DNA from: JAJFKX01 sp965230265
Lineage (GTDB): Bacteria > Pseudomonadota > Gammaproteobacteria > Xanthomonadales > Wenzhouxiangellaceae
Direction: 5' to 3'
Length of the DNA stretch: 64,000 nucleotides
NCBI GenBank assembly: GCA_965230265.1
Contig: OZ245999.1
Span: 2,170,001 to 2,234,000, forward strand
Position 1 is the first letter of the stretch; every line of letters begins with the position of its first letter. The notes under the pieces are model-generated. The model ran no database searches, was not told the DNA's origin, and saw only the letters and a list, made by a program, of their open reading frames with translations. This document shows positions 27,239 to 35,842 of the stretch, piece by piece. Made by a program: the position numbers and the translations under genes.

Positions 27239-28297
27239 ATGAAAGTTTTTATTGCCATATTAACCGCACTGATATTGTTCACAGCTTATTGGCTGTTTTA
27301 CGGTCAATCTCAATCGGATAGCCTGGACTCCGTTTCCAGTGGTTCGGGTAACACGGCCGTCGTGAATCACTCTGGCAATAGTTCAGACAGCAATCGCCCA
27401 GGCGCCAATAATACCGACCGAAATAACGACAGCATCAATGCGGAGCAGGCACGTCGCGATGCAGCGCGGCGCTCACGAGGCACACAAGCCACCGATGAAG
27501 CGCAGATCAGCACGGCCGAGGCCTTTAAAATATCCAATGACCTGGCCACGTTATATCAGGAACTGCTAACACCTTCCGGCCCGGAAGACAGTTACTACCG
27601 ATACCGTATTCTGGCCGAATGTGCTGCAGTGCACCAGCGTGGTCTGGACGGTCAGTTAAAAAGCTGTGAGAACACCGCGAACAACCTCGCCAGAGAAAAT
27701 GCGGAAAAAATACCGGGTTATGGTGAAAGCTTTACCGCCAGTGAAATTATCAATGCCTGTTTTCGGTTTACCGAGCGCTGCACCAACCTGAATTTTGATG
27801 TGATCACTGAAACCCGCAATGATGTCCTCAATGCAGCGATTAACCAGGGTTCGGTATTGGCGCGCAGCAGTAATTTGTTTTCATTAAGCAAAGACGATCC
27901 ACAAGAAGGTCGCGAGTGGCTGGCAGGGGTATTAAATACACAAGCCAGCCCGGACTTATTGCGCAATGCCTCCACTTATTTAGGCTCTTCATTCCGTCAC
28001 CGTGACGAGCGTTTCCATGGCGTTACCGATGAGGCCAGTCTGGAACTGGCTCAACAAGCCCTGTTACTAACCGCCTGCCGCCTGGAAACCGGCTGCCCGC
28101 CCAGCAGTCATTTCATGCTAAGCCAATGCACCCGGCTGCCCGGTTGTGCGCCCTGGCAAGGCTACGAGGAATGGTTATATCAAAATTATGCAGCCAGTCC
28201 GGAGGATTTATCGCGGGTACTGGAACTGGCCCAGGATTATCAGCAGTTTTTAATTAATGGCAGAGCAGAAGACTTGTTGTTTCCACCAGATCCTTAA
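27239..28297 (+). CDS. Cysteine-rich anchored protein, second of a tandem pair
   Basis: A 352-residue paralogue of the gene before it, unrecognised. Same layout: hydrophobic N-terminus (residues 3-20), a polar linker rich in Ser/Asn/Asp/Arg, and a folded region with the same eight cysteines (ILAEC, KSC, NACFRFTERC, LTACRLETGC, LSQC, LPGC). RYRIL, SFTASEI, ACFRFTERC, GSVLAR and PWQGYEEWLYQNY are near identical between copies, while the linkers differ. This implies an old duplication under selection on the folded part. Its stop overlaps the stop of the convergent gene at 28294. Confidence 0.85.
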   Translation: MKVFIAILTALILFTAYWLFYGQSQSDSLDSVSSGSGNTAVVNHSGNSSDSNRPGANNTDRNNDSINAEQARRDAARRSRGTQATDEAQISTAEAFKISNDLATLYQELLTPSGPEDSYYRYRILAECAAVHQRGLDGQLKSCENTANNLARENAEKIPGYGESFTASEIINACFRFTERCTNLNFDVITETRNDVLNAAINQGSVLARSSNLFSLSKDDPQEGREWLAGVLNTQASPDLLRNASTYLGSSFRHRDERFHGVTDEASLELAQQALLLTACRLETGCPPSSHFMLSQCTRLPGCAPWQGYEEWLYQNYAASPEDLSRVLELAQDYQQFLINGRAEDLLFPPDP

Positions 28298-28707
28298 GTT
28301 TTTTCAGACGCTCGCTGCTGCTCAATCCATTGACTGTCAATCGCCAGTTTTTCGGCCATTTTAGAACCCGGCTCCACCACACGCCAAAATGGAATAACGT
28401 CTTCCGGGGCGTTGCCTACATGAATATCTTCAATCGCAGCTTCAGCGGCGATGCGGATAAATATTGAAGTGGAAACAGGACAGGATGCATCACACTGATT
28501 TTCGGCCGCTAACTCATTGCGCAATTGAATAATGTCCCGGGTTTCTCCAAAAGGAATGGCCTGCATATAATCGGCCACCATCCGGGGTGATGCCACCAGC
28601 ATCATCTGACCGGCCTGAATACCCGCAAAGTTTTTCTCCAGCCTGACTTGTTTGGACGGTTTGCTGGCAGCCAGTTTGTCATTCCAGGACTTTTTATTGG
28701 GCATCAT
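28294..28707 (-). CDS. Conserved hypothetical protein, possible MGMT-like fold
   Basis: A 137-residue cytoplasmic protein lying 40 bases downstream of mutS on the same strand. The ATG at 28707 (or 28704) is preferred over an upstream TTG. It contains IPFGETRDIIQLRNEL and VIPFWRVVEPGSKMAEKL, which recall the DNA-binding part of alkylguanine transferase-like proteins (IPxGxTR and the PWHRVV region) but lacks the PCHR cysteine. Two cysteines are near the middle (CDASC). The resemblance is weak and the call tentative. Confidence 0.6.
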   Translation of the reverse strand: MMPNKKSWNDKLAASKPSKQVRLEKNFAGIQAGQMMLVASPRMVADYMQAIPFGETRDIIQLRNELAAENQCDASCPVSTSIFIRIAAEAAIEDIHVGNAPEDVIPFWRVVEPGSKMAEKLAIDSQWIEQQRASEKT

Positions 28708-28747
28708 TATTCTCTGACCACGGTCAATCAAATTAAATACATTTAAA

Positions 28748-31363
28748 TTATTTTTTAATTATTCGCCTCAACTCATACAAAACCTCTAAAGCTTCTCGTG
28801 GGCTTAAATCATCCACATCCAAAGCTTCAAGCTGATCCATTAACGCCTGAGTCACCGAGTCCTTTTCATTGTCGACTTCAAGCTTTACCGGTACATCAAA
28901 CAAACTCCCTTGCGGCGATGGTTCACCGCCCAGTGCTCGTTGTTCCAGCTGTTTCAAACGCTGCCCCGCCCTTTTAATCACTGCTTTTGGCACACCGGCC
29001 AATGCCGCCACCTGCAAGCCATAACTGCGACTGGCAGGACCCTCACGAACAGCGTGCAAAAAAACGATCTTGTCGCCATGTTCTACAGCATCCAGATGCA
29101 CATTGACGATCCCCTGATAATCACCCGCCAAAGCGGTTAATTCAAAATAATGCGTGGCGAATAAACTCAGCGCCTGCTTTTCTGCCGCCAGGGCAATGGC
29201 CACTGACCAGGCCAGTGACAAGCCATCAAAGGTGCTGGTACCGCGACCGATTTCATCCATCAACACCAGGCTTTGCTGTGTCGCGTGATGCAGGATGTTT
29301 GCCGTTTCGCTCATTTCCACCATAAATGTGGACTGCCCGCGGGTTAGATCATCACCGGCACCAATGCGGGTAAAAATACGATCGATAGGACCGATGCGGG
29401 CCGCCTGGGCAGGGACATAACTGCCGATATGTGCCAGCAAGACAATCAATGCCACCTGCCGCATATAGGTTGATTTGCCCCCCATATTGGGACCAGTAAT
29501 TAATAGCATCCGTCGCTCAGGGTTTAGAACACAGTCATTGGCAATAAACGGCTCATCCAGCACCTGCTCCACCACTGGATGCCGCCCTGCAGTGATTTCC
29601 AGACCGGGGTTATCATCCAGTTCCGGCTTGTGATAATCCAATGCCTCGGCACGCGCAGCCAGATTGGTCAGTGCATCCAGTCTTGATAACTGGTTCACTG
29701 TGGCTTGTAGCCCGGCATGCTGTTGTGCCAGTTGTTCAATGATTTGCTGATACAACTGGTTTTCCAGCGCCAATGCCCGCTCCCGGCTGCCTAATACCTG
29801 ATCTTCATAGGTTTTTAATTCTTCGGTAATAAACCGCTCGGCATTTTTTAAAGTTTGACGCCGGGTGTATTCGGTAGGCGCTTTGTCGCTTTGGGCTTTG
29901 CTGATTTCAATGTAATAGCCATGGACCTTGTTATAGCCCACCTTCAAAGTGCTGATACCACTGCGCTCACGTTCACGCTGCTCATAGTCCGTCAAAAAAT
30001 CATTGCTTTGTTGGCTCAAACCACGCAGCTCATCCAGCTCTGCATGGAAACCTTCGGCAATCACACCACCATCGCGCATCAGCATCGGCGGACTTTCCAC
30101 AATCGCCTTTTGCAGCAGTGTCTGTTCTTCAAGGTGCAAATTAAGCCGGGCGGCGCTATCACTTAATATCGGAAAAGAAGAATCAGCCAGCCACTGCTGC
30201 ATATCCGGCAAGCGTGCAAGACCATCACGCAGTGCTGCCAGATCGCGTGGACGGGCACTGCCCAGTGCGATGCGGGTCAGAATTCGTTCCAAATCGCCCA
30301 GGCCCTGCAGCTGGGGCTGCAGCTGTTCGAATGACTGCTCATGCAATAACGCGGTGATGGTGTCCTGACGTTGCCGCAGACGAGCGCGATCGCACAATGG
30401 CGCGAGCAGCCAGCGACGCAGTAAACGGCTGCCCATTGGGGTCTGGCAGCGGTCCAGCAAGCCGGTTAAAGTATGTTCCCGACGCCCTTCAGGGTGGGTA
30501 TCGATTTCCAGGTTACGACGGGTGACAGAATCCAGTACCAGAAAATCGTCATGCTGTTCACGCGTGATACCGCGCAAATGTGGCAAGCCGGTTTTCTGGG
30601 TTTCCTCAACGTAGCTTAATAATGCACCTGCAGCAGCAATCAGCAATTTATCTTCTTTGCTGTCCAACCCAAAGCCATTCAGATCGTGCACCGAAAACTG
30701 ATCGCATAACTGCCGTTCAGCCCGTACCGCATCAAACTGCCATTCGGGCCGTTCGCGTGGTGCCTGCTCAGCAATGTCGGCAATCACTTCAATGGTGGTC
30801 TCACTGCAAAGTATTTCTGCTGGCTGCAAACGAGCAAACTCACTGGCAAGCGCTTCAATGGAATCCACCTGTTTGACCGAGAATCGTCCACCGGCTAAAT
30901 CCAGCCAGGCCAGGCCAAAGCCCTGTTGATGCACCGCCACGGTCATCAACAAGGCCTCCTGACGATCACCGAGCAGTGATTCATCGGTCAGCGTACCTGG
31001 TGTAATCACCCGTACCACTTTGCGTTCCACCGGTCCTTTGCTGGTGGCCGGGTCACCAATCTGCTCACATATGGCGGCGCAAACTCCGCGCTTCACCAGT
31101 TTGGCCAGATAGCCATCAACCGCGTGATACGGCACACCGGCCATCGCTACCGGGTTACCACCCGACTTACCACGCGCAGTCAGACTGATGTCCAGTAAAT
31201 CAGCGGCGCGCTTGGCATCGTCAAAAAACAACTCGTAAAAATCACCCATACGAAACAGCAACAGGCTATCGGGATAATCCGCTTTAATACGCAGGTATTG
31301 CTGAATAACCGGCGTGTGGCCTGACAAATCGACGCTGGTTTTTGATGCTTTGGATTCGGGCAC
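28748..31363 (-). CDS. mutS: DNA mismatch repair protein MutS
   Basis: Recognises mismatches and, with ATP, recruits MutL. It has 871 residues, full length. The mismatch-contact block LLLFRMGDFYELFFDDA contains the Phe-x-Glu in an early position. Walker A ITGPNMGGKSTYMRQ, DEIGRGTSTFDGLSLAW and ATHYFELT complete the ATPase. Translation starts at GTG with a poor ribosome site. It is divergent from pncC/cinA, 53 bases apart. Confidence 0.98.
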   Translation of the reverse strand: MPESKASKTSVDLSGHTPVIQQYLRIKADYPDSLLLFRMGDFYELFFDDAKRAADLLDISLTARGKSGGNPVAMAGVPYHAVDGYLAKLVKRGVCAAICEQIGDPATSKGPVERKVVRVITPGTLTDESLLGDRQEALLMTVAVHQQGFGLAWLDLAGGRFSVKQVDSIEALASEFARLQPAEILCSETTIEVIADIAEQAPRERPEWQFDAVRAERQLCDQFSVHDLNGFGLDSKEDKLLIAAAGALLSYVEETQKTGLPHLRGITREQHDDFLVLDSVTRRNLEIDTHPEGRREHTLTGLLDRCQTPMGSRLLRRWLLAPLCDRARLRQRQDTITALLHEQSFEQLQPQLQGLGDLERILTRIALGSARPRDLAALRDGLARLPDMQQWLADSSFPILSDSAARLNLHLEEQTLLQKAIVESPPMLMRDGGVIAEGFHAELDELRGLSQQSNDFLTDYEQRERERSGISTLKVGYNKVHGYYIEISKAQSDKAPTEYTRRQTLKNAERFITEELKTYEDQVLGSRERALALENQLYQQIIEQLAQQHAGLQATVNQLSRLDALTNLAARAEALDYHKPELDDNPGLEITAGRHPVVEQVLDEPFIANDCVLNPERRMLLITGPNMGGKSTYMRQVALIVLLAHIGSYVPAQAARIGPIDRIFTRIGAGDDLTRGQSTFMVEMSETANILHHATQQSLVLMDEIGRGTSTFDGLSLAWSVAIALAAEKQALSLFATHYFELTALAGDYQGIVNVHLDAVEHGDKIVFLHAVREGPASRSYGLQVAALAGVPKAVIKRAGQRLKQLEQRALGGEPSPQGSLFDVPVKLEVDNEKDSVTQALMDQLEALDVDDLSPREALEVLYELRRIIKK

Positions 31364-31416
31364 AGTATTGTTGATATGATGGATGTAATGCGATCAGCGA
31401 GTGTACCTTAACCATC

Positions 31417-31902
31417 ATGCAAACGGCACCCATTATTGATCTGATTAACGAATTAGCCATGGTTCTGCGCCAGCGTAGCTGGCAAATCAGTACCTGTGAA
31501 TCGTGTACCGGTGGATTGATTGCCAAACACTTCACTGACCTGGCCGGCAGCTCGGATTGGTTTGCCGGCGGCCTGGTGACCTATAGCAATGCCAGCAAAA
31601 CCCGACTGGCCAGCGTTAATGCTGCTTTGATTGAAACGCATGGAGCGGTCAGTGAGCCCGTAGCAGAGGCCATGGCAGCAGGCTGCAGAACAGCCGTTGA
31701 TACCCAAATTGCGGTTGCTGTCACCGGTATCGCCGGGCCTGGTGGTGCAACAGAAGGCAAGCCGGTTGGTACAGTATGCTTTGGCTGGGCGCTTCCTGAA
31801 CAGGTATCAACAGTGACACATCATTTCGATGGTGATCGGCAGCAGGTTCGTGAGCAAACAGCCGTGTTTGCGATACGCGGTTTATTGGAAAGGCTGCATT
31901 AG
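31417..31902 (+). CDS. pncC: Nicotinamide-nucleotide amidohydrolase (short CinA)
   Basis: Deamidates NMN to nicotinic acid mononucleotide in NAD recycling. At 161 residues it is the stand-alone CinA C-terminal domain, not the two-domain form. SCTGGLIAKHFTDLAGSS and VAVTGIAGPGGATEGKPVGTV are diagnostic. It lies between mutS and recA, a usual place in gammaproteobacteria. Confidence 0.95.
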   Translation: MQTAPIIDLINELAMVLRQRSWQISTCESCTGGLIAKHFTDLAGSSDWFAGGLVTYSNASKTRLASVNAALIETHGAVSEPVAEAMAAGCRTAVDTQIAVAVTGIAGPGGATEGKPVGTVCFGWALPEQVSTVTHHFDGDRQQVREQTAVFAIRGLLERLH

Positions 31903-31903
31903 T

Positions 31904-32037
31904 CGACCTACATCGCAACAAGCCGTAGGTCGGTTTAGAGGCGTCGCCTCGTAAACCGACAATATGCTGTGATTGAAATATTTGCGGTGAGTCGGTTTTC
32001 CGTTGTCGGTTTACGGCTACGCCTAAACCGACCTACG
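31904..32037. repeat. REP-like paired inverted repeats
   Basis: Two related palindromic units in opposite orientation: 31924-31960 (GTCGGTTTA ... TAAACCGAC, inner GAGGC/GCCTC) and 32004-32037 (TCGGTTTACGG ... CCTAAACCGA). The outer CGTAGGTCGG-type arms pair with each other, and a further CGACCTAC at 31904-31911 matches the far end at 32030-32037. A partial copy, GTCGGTTTTCC, lies near 31991. Such pairs are typical of REP/BIME elements mobilised by RAYT transposases. No transposase is nearby. The rest of the 369-bp gap before recA holds the recA promoter and no gene. Confidence 0.75.
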
Positions 32038-32186
32038 CTGCAACGGAGCAAATTATTAAGAATGATGGGTAAGGTTCCTTATTGTTACGCGCTATCGAAA
32101 TGACACTATTCGTTTCAACGAGGCACAAAATGCGCGAATAACGCGCCCCGGTTTGTAAGATCATTACTCGTCATAGCATTGGTCTC

Positions 32187-32215
32187 TTGCGAACGCTCGA
32201 CCTGTGTCATAATTT
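32187..32215 (+). promoter_or_regulatory. Probable recA promoter
   Basis: TTGCGA (32187-32192), a 17-base spacer and TAATTT (32210-32215), about 57 bases before the GTG start. I find no CTG-N10-CAG LexA box overlapping it. Pattern-based call. Confidence 0.4.
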
Positions 32216-32271
32216 ACCCCTAATCATTTTCTTGTTGAGCACTCAACACTCAAATCAAACAGGAGTTCCAA

Positions 32272-33312
32272 GTGGACGACAACCGTAAACGCGCGCTGGC
32301 AGCAGCACTCGGACAAATAGAAAAACAATATGGCAAAGGCGCAATTATGCGCATGGGTGATGGTGGCGCAGCACCGGATGTGCAGGCCATTTCCACCGGA
32401 TCATTAGCATTGGATGTGGCATTGGGTATTGGCGGTTTGCCGCGGGGCCGGGTCATTGAAATCTATGGACCGGAATCCTCCGGTAAAACCACCCTGGCGC
32501 TGCAGGCTGTGGCCGAAGCACAAAAGCTGGGCGGTACGGCTGCATTTGTGGATGCTGAGCATGCACTGGATACCACGTATGCCGACAAGCTGGGTGTGGA
32601 TATTGATGATTTGTTGATTTCACAGCCGGATACCGGGGAACAGGCCTTGGAAATTACCGATATGTTGGTGCGCTCAGGCGCGGTGGATATTGTGGTGGTC
32701 GATTCGGTGGCTGCATTAACGCCCAAAGCCGAAATCGAAGGTGAGATGGGTGATTCACATGTCGGTTTGCAGGCACGTTTGATGTCACAGGCTCTGCGTA
32801 AACTGACAGGCAATATCAAACGCTCCAACTGCATGGTGATCTTTATTAACCAGATCCGCATGAAGATTGGTGTCATGTTTGGTAGTCCGGAAACCACCAG
32901 TGGTGGTAATGCGCTTAAATTTTACGCTTCTGTACGTTTGGATATCCGTCGCATTGGTGCGATTAAACGCGGCGATGAAATCATCGGTAACCAAACCCGT
33001 GTCAAAGTGGTTAAAAACAAAGTCGCCCCACCCTTCCGCCAGGCTGAGTTTGAGATCTTGTATGGTGAAGGCAGCTCACGTGAGGGCGAACTGATTGACC
33101 TGGGCGTGGCCCATGATCTGATTAAAAAATCGGGCGCCTGGTACAGCTACGGTGAAGAACGCATTGGCCAGGGCAAGGACAATGTACGTCTTTATCTGAA
33201 AGAAAACCCCGCAATGGCTGATGAAATCGACAAGTTGCTGCGTGATAAGTTATTGAGCAAACCCAAAGCGGCTGAAGAAGACAATGACGCGGTTGAGGAA
33301 GCAGCAGAATAG
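32272..33312 (+). CDS. recA: Recombinase A
   Basis: Forms ATP-dependent filaments on single-stranded DNA for strand exchange and activates LexA cleavage. It has 346 residues. Walker A GPESSGKTT, Walker B VDSVAALTP, the L2 DNA-binding loop region NQIRMKIGVMFGSPETTSGGNALKFYASV (seen as two shorter blocks IRMKIGVMFG and TTSGGNALKFY) are unchanged. The C-terminal tail is acidic as usual. It starts with GTG behind AGGAG. recX follows 18 bases later. Confidence 0.98.
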   Translation: MDDNRKRALAAALGQIEKQYGKGAIMRMGDGGAAPDVQAISTGSLALDVALGIGGLPRGRVIEIYGPESSGKTTLALQAVAEAQKLGGTAAFVDAEHALDTTYADKLGVDIDDLLISQPDTGEQALEITDMLVRSGAVDIVVVDSVAALTPKAEIEGEMGDSHVGLQARLMSQALRKLTGNIKRSNCMVIFINQIRMKIGVMFGSPETTSGGNALKFYASVRLDIRRIGAIKRGDEIIGNQTRVKVVKNKVAPPFRQAEFEILYGEGSSREGELIDLGVAHDLIKKSGAWYSYGEERIGQGKDNVRLYLKENPAMADEIDKLLRDKLLSKPKAAEEDNDAVEEAAE

Positions 33313-33330
33313 CCAGCGCTTTCGGCAATC

Positions 33331-33786
33331 TTGAGCAGCGATAACCTAAATGCCGCCAGACAGCTGGCGGTTAAACTGTTGGCTGGCCGTGAGCACAGCA
33401 CTGCAGAATTACAGTACAAACTGGGCCGACGGGGTTATTCCGAAGATGTCATCGACCAGGCGCTGCAATGGTGCCGGGAACATGGTCTGCAATCCGATAC
33501 CCGCTATGCCCAGGCTTATGCGCGGCAACGCGCAGGGCGTTTATATGGGCCATTAATCATACAGGCTGAGTTACGCCAAAAAGGGGTAGCTGATGAGCTC
33601 ATCGAAGATGCCATCACCGGCTTGAATAATCAGTGGCTGGATGGCGCACTGAGGTTTTTAGGCAAACGACGTGATGATTTATCTGACTACAAACAACGTG
33701 GCAAAGCCTACCAGGCGTTATGTCGCAAAGGGTTTAGCAGCGACTTGGCCAAACGAGCACTGGAAGAATACCAAGCACAAGAATAG
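33331..33786 (+). CDS. recX: Regulatory protein RecX
   Basis: Binds RecA filaments and limits their extension. It has 151 residues, mostly tandem three-helix repeats: LAGREHSTAELQYKLGRRGY, then ARQRAGRLYGPLIIQAELRQKG and YQALCRKGFSSDLAKRAL. It probably starts at TTG 33331, 18 bases after recA, with no obvious ribosome site, consistent with weak coupled translation. Confidence 0.92.
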   Translation: MSSDNLNAARQLAVKLLAGREHSTAELQYKLGRRGYSEDVIDQALQWCREHGLQSDTRYAQAYARQRAGRLYGPLIIQAELRQKGVADELIEDAITGLNNQWLDGALRFLGKRRDDLSDYKQRGKAYQALCRKGFSSDLAKRALEEYQAQE

Positions 33787-33816
33787 ATCAAAGAATCTGC
33801 TATTTAAATTAGAACC

Positions 33817-34149
33817 TTAACTTTGGCCATCGGTTTTACGATGTCCGGGCAATGGAAACTGGGCAATTTTTTCACCGGTTTCCCGATCACGAATTTTATT
33901 CTGCCCGCGTGTTTTCACCTGCTCCACTCTTAGTACGCCATGCATGGGAATGTGCAGCACCTCAGATTCGGCAAATTCTTCCCGAATCCGCTCCTCTGTA
34001 GGGTCAATCACCACACCATCATCACTGAATTGCAAACCGGATATTTCTATAAAGCCGTATAAGCCGCTGCTGGTAACACCATCGGCATACAGCTCATAAA
34101 CTTTCCCGTGATTCAGAAAAATAACTTTATATAAAACTTTTTTAGCCAT
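33817..34149 (-). CDS. DUF1820 family protein
   Basis: A 110-residue soluble protein of a gammaproteobacterial family without known function. Family features are LYKVIFLNHGKVYELYAD, LYGFIEISGLQF, VIDPTEERIREEF and IPMHGVLRVEQV. It converges with recX and follows the rhomboid gene on the same strand after about 45 bases. Confidence 0.85.
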   Translation of the reverse strand: MAKKVLYKVIFLNHGKVYELYADGVTSSGLYGFIEISGLQFSDDGVVIDPTEERIREEFAESEVLHIPMHGVLRVEQVKTRGQNKIRDRETGEKIAQFPLPGHRKTDGQS

Positions 34150-34194
34150 CGTTAATTACAATTCATCAAATGATCAATATCAGAGATTCCCTAA

Positions 34195-34902
34195 TTATAG
34201 ATGCCCTGTCATTCTTGCACTGGGTCGTAATAAGCGAATTAACATACCCGCCATAATACCAACCACAAACCCCACCACATGCACACGCCAGGCAACATCG
34301 CCGGTCACCGGGCCTTGCAGGGTATAGATAACCTGCAAAGCAAACCAGGAACCAATCACCAATAGTGATGGCAACCGCGCAAATTTCAAATACAAGCCAA
34401 GCGGAATATACAGCCCTAGACGACGGCGCGGATATAACCACAGATAACAACCAATAATGGCCGATACGCCGCCGCTGGCTCCGATCACTGGCGTGACTTG
34501 ATCAGGCAACTGGAATACCAGCAATAAATTGCTGATACCACCGGCAATAAAAAAAGTGGCTGCAAAGGCAATATGGCCGGCAAACCGTTCCACGGTTAAA
34601 CCAAACGCCCACAAATAGGCCAGATTACCCAACACATGCAACCAGCTGGCATGCACCAGCAATGCGGTTAACGGTGTGGCAATGGTCGGTGTCAGCCATT
34701 GACTGACAGCCTGCTGCAGTACATTTTGCAATTGCGCAGGTACCACCCCCCACTGCTGTACCAAACTGGTACGCTCACTGACATCCATTACGCTGATATA
34801 ACCGGTCACCACCAAAATAGCTGCTGACACCAGACACACCAGCCACGGCACCACCGGATCCACACGTGTACCTTCACGGAATATGATCGGTGATTGCTGC
34901 AT
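34195..34902 (-). CDS. Rhomboid family intramembrane serine protease
   Basis: A 235-residue polytopic inner-membrane protein with about six helices. The catalytic Ser lies in IGASGGVSAIIG (near residue 143) and the His in WRVHVVGFVVG (near 210). The segment HASWLHVLGNLAYLWAFG gives the oxyanion-region HxxxN. It cleaves helices within the membrane; the substrate is unknown. ATG 34902 is preferred to TTG 34908; neither has a clear ribosome site. Confidence 0.88.
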   Translation of the reverse strand: MQQSPIIFREGTRVDPVVPWLVCLVSAAILVVTGYISVMDVSERTSLVQQWGVVPAQLQNVLQQAVSQWLTPTIATPLTALLVHASWLHVLGNLAYLWAFGLTVERFAGHIAFAATFFIAGGISNLLLVFQLPDQVTPVIGASGGVSAIIGCYLWLYPRRRLGLYIPLGLYLKFARLPSLLVIGSWFALQVIYTLQGPVTGDVAWRVHVVGFVVGIMAGMLIRLLRPSARMTGHL

Positions 34903-34947
34903 AATCAAATAAAAACCGGCATTGACTGTATAGCACTCCTTGCTGGG

Positions 34948-35838
34948 TTATTGATATTCAAAGACATAGCCCTGGTACTCGAGTATCAGTGATTGGCGTT
35001 TGATTTCGATCAGTTCTACGCCATCTGCCCCCGGAACGTCATCGCCTTCAAAGACACGTTCACGGTCAATGATGACAAACCGGTTTTCGGCAAGCTCATC
35101 AAACACACGAATGCTGATAGAAAATTCCGGCAAGCTTTGGCGAATATTGGTGGGTAGCTCAAAATAACTGATGTGGGTCGGGCGCGCAGGTTCCCATTGC
35201 TCTTCAGGATCAGCTGGGGGCTGTTCAGCTTCTGCATTGGCCTCAGCGGCAGGCTGAACTTGTAAATTGCCTGACTGTGCAGCAGCTTCGGCTGCTTCTG
35301 CCTGTTGCTCGGCTAATTGCTGCGCCTGTCTTTGTCTGATCTGACGAGCCTGTGCTTCACGCTCAGCGATTTGATTCGCCAGCTCATCAAAGTCTGCAAC
35401 GGTCTGCTCCTGGTTTTGCGCACTCAGGGCCGATGGTAAGCGATTACTGCCGGATGGTTTTGGTGTATCACTGACCATTCGAGTGGGGGCTGGGTTGGTT
35501 ATCCGCGGCGCTGTTTGTACCGGCGTATTTTGTGCCTGTTGATTATTGGCAACAGCCGAGCTGTCCGCTGGTGTTGGCGTTTCAACCAAGCCACCTGACT
35601 CGGTAACGTCATTGGCTGGGGCCTCAACCAGCGCAGCGGCATCATCTTTTGAACTGTATTGCAAAAAAAACAGCCATAACAACATCAGCATCACCACCAG
35701 CCCCAGTGCCAGCAGCAATTTACGCGATTGTTTGGGTTTGCTTTCCGTACTGCCCAATATTGGCACCTGAATTTTAGGGGTTTCCCCCAGGCGCCTTTGC
35801 TGTTCAGACTTGCGCAGTGCATCGAGTAAAAATGACAC
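34948..35838 (-). CDS. gspB: General secretion pathway protein B-like
   Basis: Bitopic inner-membrane protein linked to the ExeA ATPase that helps place the type II secretin in the cell wall. It has 296 residues: the conserved start MSFLLDALRKSEQQRRLGE, one membrane helix (residues 41-60), a long Ala/Gln/Pro-rich periplasmic linker and the C-terminal domain with ISYFELPTNIRQSLPE and VIELIEIK-like strands. It starts four bases after exeA, so translation is likely coupled. No gspC-N genes are in this window. Confidence 0.9.
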   Translation of the reverse strand: MSFLLDALRKSEQQRRLGETPKIQVPILGSTESKPKQSRKLLLALGLVVMLMLLWLFFLQYSSKDDAAALVEAPANDVTESGGLVETPTPADSSAVANNQQAQNTPVQTAPRITNPAPTRMVSDTPKPSGSNRLPSALSAQNQEQTVADFDELANQIAEREAQARQIRQRQAQQLAEQQAEAAEAAAQSGNLQVQPAAEANAEAEQPPADPEEQWEPARPTHISYFELPTNIRQSLPEFSISIRVFDELAENRFVIIDRERVFEGDDVPGADGVELIEIKRQSLILEYQGYVFEYQ

Positions 35839-35842
35839 TAAA

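Noticed and set aside
31417..31902. Truncated cinA pseudogene
   Set aside because: The short form is a complete PncC-type protein as in E. coli YgaD.
31904..32037. CRISPR-like or insertion-sequence remnant
   Set aside because: Only two inverted units, no spacers of equal length, no cas or transposase gene; REP/BIME fits better.
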